Shown: in pieces, positions 58,706 through 64,000 of the stretch
Layout of the letters: each line of letters starts with the position of its first letter
How positions within the stretch are numbered: the stretch's first letter is position 1
Assembly: GCF_001427105.1 (NCBI RefSeq)
Contig: NZ_LMGI01000001.1
Span: 992,001-1,056,000, forward strand
DNA: 64,000 nt
Reading direction: 5' to 3'
Origin: Sphingopyxis sp. Root154
GTDB lineage: Bacteria; Pseudomonadota; Alphaproteobacteria; Sphingomonadales; Sphingomonadaceae
The notes under the pieces: model-generated
Database searches by the model: none
Told to the model about the DNA's origin: nothing
The model's input: the letters and a program-made list of their open reading frames with translations, nothing else
Position numbers and translations under genes: made by a program

Positions 58706-59707
58706 TCAGCCGGGGTGCGCTTCGTCGCCCACCGCCGAGCGGAGCAGCCCGCGAAACACGTCCTGCGCGCTGCGTTTGCCCTGTGTCACATCATACACAT
58801 CGCGCGCAATCGGCATGTCGAGGCCATAGCGTTCGGCAAGCGCGATGACGGTCGGGGCGCTCTTCACCCCTTCGGCGACCATGTTCATGCCCGCGATGAT
58901 CTCGTCGATCGGGCGCCCCTTGCCGAGTTCGACCCCGACATGGCGGTTGCGCGACAAGGGGCTGGTGCAGGTGGCGATGAGGTCGCCCATGCCGGTGAGG
59001 CCCGCGAAGGTTTCCGCGCGGCCGCCCATCGCAACCCCGAGGCGGGTAATCTCGGAAAGCCCGCGCGTCATCAGCGCCGAGCGGGTGTTGTCGCCAGCGC
59101 CGAGCCCGTCGCCCATGCCGACAGCGATCGCGATGATATTCTTGAGCACTCCGCCGAGCTCGCAACCGAGCAGGTCGGTGTTCGTGTAGACGCGGAACAG
59201 CCCCGAGTGGAACACCGGCTGCAGCGCGCGGACGACGATCTCGTCCTCCATCGACAGCACGCTTGCCGCCGCCTGCCCGGTCATGATCTCGCGCGCGAGG
59301 TTGGGGCCGGTGAGCACGCCGACGGGATGGCCGGGCAGCACCTCTTCGATCAGCTCGGTCATGCGTTTGCCCGATGACAGTTCGAGCCCCTTGGTCAGGC
59401 TGATCACCGGCACCCATGGACGGAGATGGTTTTTCGCCTCCTCAAGTACCGCACGGAAGCTGTGCGACGGCACGCCCATGACCAGGACATCGGAGCCCGC
59501 TACGACTTTGGCGAGGTCGTTCGTCGCGCGCAGTGCCGGCGGCAGCTTGATCCCCGGCAGATATTTGTGGTTCTCGTTATCGGCATTGATGCCGTCGACG
59601 GTTTCGGCGTCGCGTGCCCACAGCGTGATCGGCGCGTTGCGCGATACCACCGAGGCGACCGTCGTCCCCCAGCTGCCCCCGCCGAGCAGCCCCACCTTCA
59701 ACCGCAT
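58706..59707 (-). CDS. gpsA: Glycerol-3-phosphate dehydrogenase [NAD(P)+]
   Basis: A 333-residue GpsA that reduces dihydroxyacetone phosphate to sn-glycerol-3-phosphate, the phospholipid precursor. VGLLGGGSWGTTVASVVSRN is the dinucleotide motif, LTKGLELSSGKRMTELIEEV and GVLTGPNLAREIMTGQAAAS the substrate region, LKNIIAIAVGMGDGLGAGDN holds the catalytic Lys, and GLTGMGDLIATCTSPLSRN follows. ATG 59707 is used; a reading to 59749 has a weak extension. It heads a lipid-metabolism block on this strand. Confidence 0.95.
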   Translation of the reverse strand: MRLKVGLLGGGSWGTTVASVVSRNAPITLWARDAETVDGINADNENHKYLPGIKLPPALRATNDLAKVVAGSDVLVMGVPSHSFRAVLEEAKNHLRPWVPVISLTKGLELSSGKRMTELIEEVLPGHPVGVLTGPNLAREIMTGQAAASVLSMEDEIVVRALQPVFHSGLFRVYTNTDLLGCELGGVLKNIIAIAVGMGDGLGAGDNTRSALMTRGLSEITRLGVAMGGRAETFAGLTGMGDLIATCTSPLSRNRHVGVELGKGRPIDEIIAGMNMVAEGVKSAPTVIALAERYGLDMPIARDVYDVTQGKRSAQDVFRGLLRSAVGDEAHPG

Positions 59708-59745
59708 CCCACTCTCCCTATTTTCGGGAGAGACTGACGCGCATT

Positions 59746-60678
59746 TCAATGCTTGGCAAGAAAGCCCTTCATCACCGCGGCGGTCGCCTTCGGATCCTCG
59801 ATCATCGGGACATGGCCGACATGTTCGAAGATATGGCTCTCGCTTCCCGCGATGCCCGCTTCGAGCACGGGCACGCAGCTGACGTCGAGCAGCTTATCGT
59901 GACGCCCCCAGATGATCAGCGTCGGCACCTTCACCTCGCCGAGGCGGCCGTTCAGCGGGTGGTCGCGCCCCTCGGTCGCGATCACCCAGAAGATCTTGTC
60001 GAGTTGATCGCGATATTTGAGGCCGTCGGCGTAGAGCACGGGTTTCAGCCGTGCGGGAATAAACGGCGGCTTGTGCACGACCATCGCCACCAGCCGGTCG
60101 GCATCGTCCAGATTGGCGAGGATAAGCGGATTATAATCCTCGTTTGCCGCGAGTCTCTGAAGCTCGCTTTCATTCGCGCCGTTGACGCCTGCATTGTCGA
60201 GCAAGGTCAGGCTGGCGAGCGCGTCGGGATAATCGATCGCATAGCGCAGCGCGATCCAGCCGCCCATGCTGTTGCCCGCGACATGCGGACGCTGGAGGCC
60301 GAGGGTATCGGCAAAGACCTTCAACCGCGCGGTTTGCGCCTGCAGGTCATAGGCGAGGTCGGGATTGCGCTCATTTTCGCCGAACCCCGGAAGGTCGGGC
60401 GCGATGATATGATAATCGCGTGTCAGATAGGGCGCGATCATCGACCAATTATCCTTGTCGCCCGCAAAGCCGTGGACGAGCATCAGCAACGGCTTCGACG
60501 GATCGCCGCCCTCCAGATAGGGCCAGGTGCGGCCATCGACGACGACGCTCTTTTGCACCATGCCGCCGCGGCGGCGGAGCAATGCGCGGCCGATTGCGAC
60601 GAGGCGGCCCGGGAAGACGAAATACATCAGCGCGAGCGCGATCAGCGGCGCGAAGATCAGGACGAGCAGGAGTCTCAT
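59746..60678 (-). CDS. Alpha/beta hydrolase (lipase-like), N-terminal membrane anchor
   Basis: A 310-residue protein: one transmembrane segment (LLLVLIFAPLIALALMYFVF), then an alpha/beta hydrolase. Oxyanion HGF is MLVHGFAGDKDNW, the nucleophile elbow is VAGNSMGGWIALRYA (Ser near residue 138), the acid IIWGRHDKLLDVSCVP and the His EHVGHVPMIEDP. It resembles ABHD6/LipC-type monoacylglycerol lipases. Its start overlaps the stop of the next gene on the same strand (ATGA). Confidence 0.9.
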   Translation of the reverse strand: MRLLLVLIFAPLIALALMYFVFPGRLVAIGRALLRRRGGMVQKSVVVDGRTWPYLEGGDPSKPLLMLVHGFAGDKDNWSMIAPYLTRDYHIIAPDLPGFGENERNPDLAYDLQAQTARLKVFADTLGLQRPHVAGNSMGGWIALRYAIDYPDALASLTLLDNAGVNGANESELQRLAANEDYNPLILANLDDADRLVAMVVHKPPFIPARLKPVLYADGLKYRDQLDKIFWVIATEGRDHPLNGRLGEVKVPTLIIWGRHDKLLDVSCVPVLEAGIAGSESHIFEHVGHVPMIEDPKATAAVMKGFLAKH

Positions 60679-61535
60679 GCGGCGGGCGCGCCTTTCACAT
60701 GGGCGTCGAACCAGCCAATGAGATCGTCGAGGACGGCGTCGCGTTCGGGCTCGTTATAGATTTCGTGGAACAGGCCGGGGTAGATTTCGAGGCGTTTGTC
60801 CTTGGACGCGACATTGGCGAACAGATAGCGCGATCCGGCCGGCGCGGTCAGCCGGTCGGCTTCGCCGTGCTGGATCAGGATCGGCAGATGGATCTTGGGT
60901 GCGTCGGCTTGTGCAACCGCCATCGCGTCCATGAATTCCTTGCCGAGCCGCGCGCCGATCTTGCCACCATAGACGAGCGGATCGGCCTGATAGGCGGCAA
61001 CAACTTGCGGATCGCGGCTGACGCCATTTGAATCGAGCGACAGCACGCCAAAGCGCGGGAAGAAGCACGACAGAAAGCGGCTGATCCACACAGTGAAGCG
61101 CGACGGCGGTTCGGCGGGCAGAATCGCCGGGCCGGAAAGCGCCGCCGCGACAAAGGCATTCTGGCGCTGGACGAGAAACAGGGTCGCGATCAGCCCGCCC
61201 ATGCTATGCCCGAGCAGCAGGCGCGGGGTATCGGCATGGTTGATTTCGACGAGCGTCAGAAGCTCACTCATCCCGTCGAGAAAGGCCGAAAAGCGCGGAA
61301 CGAAACCGCCCTCGCCGTCCGAATTGCCATGCCCCCAATGGTCGACCGCATAGACGGCATAGCCCACGTCGGTCAGCCGTTTCGCAACATATTCGTAACG
61401 CCCGGCGTGCTCGGCATAGCCGTGCGCAAGCAAGATGATCGCGCGCGGGCGGCCGTCGGGCAGCCAGTGGGTGACGTGGAGTTTTGCCCCCGCGCCGGCG
61501 GAACCGGCAGGCAGGATCACCGCACCCGCCGCCAT
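60675..61535 (-). CDS. Monoacylglycerol lipase-like alpha/beta hydrolase
   Basis: A 286-residue cytosolic hydrolase: IILLAHGYAEHAGRYEYVAK (HGxxxH site), VDHWGHGNSDGEGGFVPRFS, LLLGHSMGGLIATLFLVQRQ (nucleophile Ser), HGEADRLTAPAGSRYLF (Asp) and IYPGLFHEIYNEPERD (His). This is the PldB/monoacylglycerol lipase pattern. ATG 61535 is used; a 493-residue reading to 62156 is a shadow of the patatin gene. Overlaps the anchored hydrolase by ATGA. Confidence 0.9.
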   Translation of the reverse strand: MAAGAVILPAGSAGAGAKLHVTHWLPDGRPRAIILLAHGYAEHAGRYEYVAKRLTDVGYAVYAVDHWGHGNSDGEGGFVPRFSAFLDGMSELLTLVEINHADTPRLLLGHSMGGLIATLFLVQRQNAFVAAALSGPAILPAEPPSRFTVWISRFLSCFFPRFGVLSLDSNGVSRDPQVVAAYQADPLVYGGKIGARLGKEFMDAMAVAQADAPKIHLPILIQHGEADRLTAPAGSRYLFANVASKDKRLEIYPGLFHEIYNEPERDAVLDDLIGWFDAHVKGAPAA

Positions 61536-61537
61536 GT

Positions 61538-63007
61538 TCAGCGAACCGCCTTCTTCAGCGCCGCGCTGCGGTGGCCGGGGCCGTCGTCGCCAGCCTTGTC
61601 GATCTTCGCCAAAATCGCTTCGAGCGCGCGGCTGATCGCGGTCTGGGTACGGACCATTTCGACCTTCGGCCATGCGGTGCGTTCGCCGGTGTCGATCAGC
61701 TCGTCGATATCCTCCTGCGCGAGATCGCTCAAAATCTTCGCCGGCGACCAGAATTTGGGCGGGCGGATGATGTTGATGTCGCCGGTATATTCCTGATTGA
61801 TCACCGACCGCGCCATATTGGCGAGGCTGTTGAGCGGTGGGACCCATTCGAGCGGTTTCTGGAAGATCACCATGTTCGCGTTGAGCCACGCCTTGAAGGT
61901 CGCCATCGACGCGTGTTGAATGGCCTCGATCGGCGCCATCTGCTTGCGCGTGTCGGTCGCAAAGGGCAGCGCGATCGGGTTCGCCTGGCTGACGATATGG
62001 TGGTTGACGCCATAGAGGCGTTCGAGCCGCTTGGTCGGGATATCGTGCGTCACCGATCCGTCGACCCAGCGCCGGTCGGGCTGGTACGGGATGCGCTCGC
62101 CCCGGTCGTCGCGCGCCATCAGCATCACCGGCGGGAAGACGCCGGGCACGGCGCACGACGCGAGCACCGCTTCGCGGATCAGCACGTTGGGCGCGGTAAT
62201 CGCGTTGAGCAGGCGGCCGTTCTGATGCTTTTCGGCCGGCGCGACCGAGACGTTGAGGTGGCGGCCGCTGACCTCATAGGCTTCCTGAAAGGTCAGGTCG
62301 GGGATCAGGTCGGCAAGGCGTTCGCGCACCTCGTCGGGCGCGAGGCGCCTTTGTTCGGGGTCGCGGTCGGGATTGGCGAGGCGGTTGCTTTCGAGGAAGG
62401 CGCCGATGTCGGCGTTCTTGCGCGTACAGACGATTGCGGCGACGATCGAGCCGCCGCTCGCGCCCGACATGATCGCGGGCAGCACGCCTTCTTCCCACAA
62501 AGCCTTCACCACGCCGATGTGGAAGAAGAGGAAGCTGCCCGAACCCGAAAGCAGCAGCGCCGAGCGGCCGTAGCAATGCTGCGCGCGGCGGAAGAAGTCG
62601 CGCTTTTCCTCGCGGGTGATGCTGCGCGACGCGCCGATCTTGCCCAATGAGGCGACGACCTCGGCGACATAATCCTCGACCAGCTTTTTCGTGCCGAAGC
62701 GCGCCTTTTGATAGAGGCGCTCGTGCCCCATGCCGTCGATATTGCCGTGAATGCCTTCGTTGAGGACGAAGAGCAGCCCCTTGACGTCACCCGCCGCCGA
62801 CAGCTTGCGCAGCTTTTCGAGCCGCGCGCGGATCGCCTTGTAATCGAAATGCTTGCTTTCGTCGGCGTCGCGCCACGCCTGCAGCCCCGATTTCCGGTCA
62901 TGTTCGCGCGCAGCGTTGCTCCATGCGGCATAATCGGGCGCGGTCACCAGATCGCGGTCGGCGCTGAGCGTCGGGGTGAAAAGCATTCGGTAATCCTGCG
63001 AGAGCAT
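61538..63007 (-). CDS. Patatin-like phospholipase with DUF3336 domain
   Basis: A 489-residue protein. A DUF3336 N-terminal part (residues about 20-140: AAWSNAAREHDRKSGLQAWR, KGLLFVLNEGIHGNIDGMGH) precedes the patatin domain: ALLLSGSGSFLFFHIGVVKA, IMSGASGGSIVAAIVCTRKN (Ser nucleophile, GxSxG), and PDRRWVDGSVTHDIPTKRLE (Asp dyad). This layout is that of TGL3/4/5-like lipases acting on triacylglycerol or phospholipid. It ends two bases before the monoacylglycerol lipase start. Confidence 0.92.
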   Translation of the reverse strand: MLSQDYRMLFTPTLSADRDLVTAPDYAAWSNAAREHDRKSGLQAWRDADESKHFDYKAIRARLEKLRKLSAAGDVKGLLFVLNEGIHGNIDGMGHERLYQKARFGTKKLVEDYVAEVVASLGKIGASRSITREEKRDFFRRAQHCYGRSALLLSGSGSFLFFHIGVVKALWEEGVLPAIMSGASGGSIVAAIVCTRKNADIGAFLESNRLANPDRDPEQRRLAPDEVRERLADLIPDLTFQEAYEVSGRHLNVSVAPAEKHQNGRLLNAITAPNVLIREAVLASCAVPGVFPPVMLMARDDRGERIPYQPDRRWVDGSVTHDIPTKRLERLYGVNHHIVSQANPIALPFATDTRKQMAPIEAIQHASMATFKAWLNANMVIFQKPLEWVPPLNSLANMARSVINQEYTGDINIIRPPKFWSPAKILSDLAQEDIDELIDTGERTAWPKVEMVRTQTAISRALEAILAKIDKAGDDGPGHRSAALKKAVR

Positions 63008-63010
63008 GGT

Positions 63011-64000
63011 CTATTTTTTACGAGTCTTGCCGGTTGCGTTCGCTTTAGCAACCGGTTTCACCCTGTCCTTCGCAGCAGGTTTTGGAGCGGCTTTCGGTTT
63101 CGGCTTGGGCTTGGCCGCGGGTTTCGGCGTTGCCGTAGCGGCTTTGGGCTTTTCGTCCTTCGGCACCGCGGCCATCAGGTCGGCAAAACTTTCGTCGATA
63201 CATTCGCGGAAAAAGGCGATGTCGGGCATCACCGCGCGTTCGGAGATAAGCGAAAAGGCGATGCGGCCGTTGTAGCTGGGGGTCGCGACGAACAGTCCCA
63301 TATTGTTCGCGAGCGGCGCCATGCCGTGCTGCTGCACGAGCTGCGCGCCCGCGAGGTAGAGCGGCACCTGCGCGCCGGGGACGTTCGAGATGAAGAGGTT
63401 CGTCCCGCGCACCGCGAAGCGTTCGCTGGTCACGAGCCGCGCCACCGCCGCCATCGTTGCGCCCGGAATATGCTGTGACAGGTCGGTCATGATGCGTGCG
63501 CTGACTCCCGCCTTCGCCTCCTTCGCCTCGGCCGTATAGTCGCGAACCGCCGCGAGCCGTTCGAGCGGATCGGCGATGTCGGTGCGGATCGGCACGCTCA
63601 TCGCCGACACCTGATTGCCCGGTTTCGATGCCTTGCCGCCCTTCCCGCGCAAGTTGATCGGCGCGACCGCGACGAGGCTGTCCTTCGGCAATTCCTTGTG
63701 CTTCGCGAGATATTTCCTGAGCGCCCCGCCAACGGTGGTGAGCACGACGTCGTTGACCGTCGCGCCGGGCACCTTCTTGCGGATCTCGGCGACATCGGCG
63801 AGCGCCACCGTCGTCGCGTCGAACATCTTGTGCGGGCCGACGGGCACGTTGAAGCGCGTTTCGGGGACGCCCGCGGTCATGCCACCCTCGGCTATCGACT
63901 TGCGCGCCGACGAGATGATCGCAGGCGACATCTTTATCAGCGCGTTCATGAACTTGACCGGCGACTGCATCGACGCCGACCAGGCGCGCGAGAGCGTTTC
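63011..64000 (-). CDS. Wax ester synthase/diacylglycerol acyltransferase, 5' end beyond window
   Basis: C-terminal 329 residues of a WS/DGAT, which esterifies fatty acyl-CoA with fatty alcohol or diacylglycerol. Visible family blocks: GATVNDVVLTTVGGALRKYL, LVAVAPINLRGKGGKASKPG, GNQVSAMSVPIRTDIADPLE, FISNVPGAQVPLYLAGAQLV and the final strand FSLISERAVMPDIAFFRECI. The active-site HHxxxDG lies outside the window. The tail is Lys/Ala/Pro-rich (KPAAKPKPKPKAAPKPAAKD), an unusual basic end. Three bases separate its stop from the patatin gene. Confidence 0.9.
   Translation of the reverse strand, partial: ETLSRAWSASMQSPVKFMNALIKMSPAIISSARKSIAEGGMTAGVPETRFNVPVGPHKMFDATTVALADVAEIRKKVPGATVNDVVLTTVGGALRKYLAKHKELPKDSLVAVAPINLRGKGGKASKPGNQVSAMSVPIRTDIADPLERLAAVRDYTAEAKEAKAGVSARIMTDLSQHIPGATMAAVARLVTSERFAVRGTNLFISNVPGAQVPLYLAGAQLVQQHGMAPLANNMGLFVATPSYNGRIAFSLISERAVMPDIAFFRECIDESFADLMAAVPKDEKPKAATATPKPAAKPKPKPKAAPKPAAKDRVKPVAKANATGKTRKK

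Noticed and set aside
60675..62156. 493-codon version of the monoacylglycerol lipase
   Set aside because: The extra N terminus is the patatin gene in another frame; family length is met from 61535.
1..64000. tRNA, rRNA or CRISPR array
   Set aside because: No cloverleaf, rRNA-like block or regularly spaced repeat was seen by eye; a covariance search would be needed to exclude small RNAs.

Overview
The window comes from a GC-rich alphaproteobacterium, most likely a sphingomonad close to Sphingopyxis. This is inferred from the CtrA inhibitor SciP, a TorF-type porin, alphaproteobacterial NrdA/NrdB, a wax ester synthase/patatin lipid block, and a dispersed palindromic repeat with the CCGGACTTGATCCGG core. 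No sequence search could be run, so species-level naming is open. No rRNA, tRNA or CRISPR array was seen.

Layout. 1-2.4 kb: a minus-strand operon of threonine ammonia-lyase, an acyl-CoA thioesterase and two GNAT acetyltransferases, each overlapping the next by ATGA. 2.4-7.4 kb: a plus-strand catabolic operon (3-hydroxyisobutyrate dehydrogenase-like, exported amidohydrolase, FAD oxidoreductase, FMN 2-hydroxy-acid oxidase). 7.4-22 kb: core and metabolic genes (TorF porin, ispG, GT14 glycosyltransferase, S41 protease, acyltransferase 3, acyl-CoA carboxylase beta, SDR, DMT exporter, Sua5, acyl-CoA dehydrogenase). 21.7-28 kb: a CHASE2-EAL c-di-GMP phosphodiesterase, a 20-residue mini-gene with its own terminator, then nrdA-nrdB behind two NrdR boxes and a candidate LexA box. 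28-31 kb: an accessory pocket with an AT-rich HEPN-motif protein, a GIY-YIG nuclease bracketed by repeats, and a terminase-like HTH protein. 31-41 kb: small membrane, secreted and acidic proteins, thermonuclease, DsbA-like protein, Nudix, MnmA and SciP. 41.4-47.4 kb: a restriction-modification island (XRE regulator, a terminase-like HTH gene behind a candidate LexA box, type III Res, frameshifted Mod) that abuts lepA. 47.4-51.5 kb: lepA and a three-gene unit of a 48-residue peptide plus two HEAT-like proteins, one with a cupin-like His motif. 51.6-58 kb: YncE-like beta-propeller, aminotransferase, siroheme synthase N-terminal half, lysA, an LptM-like lipoprotein, argH, and divergent TlpA-like thioredoxin. 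58-64 kb: gpsA and a lipid block (two alpha/beta hydrolases, patatin phospholipase, WS/DGAT running off the end).

The most novel-looking items are the peptide/HEAT/cupin unit at 49.3-51.4 kb, the HEPN protein and repeat-bracketed GIY-YIG gene at 28-29.7 kb, the single-base break in mod, and three short genes (24175-24237, 11792-11953, 51303-51449) too short for routine gene calling. Functions given to these are inference.
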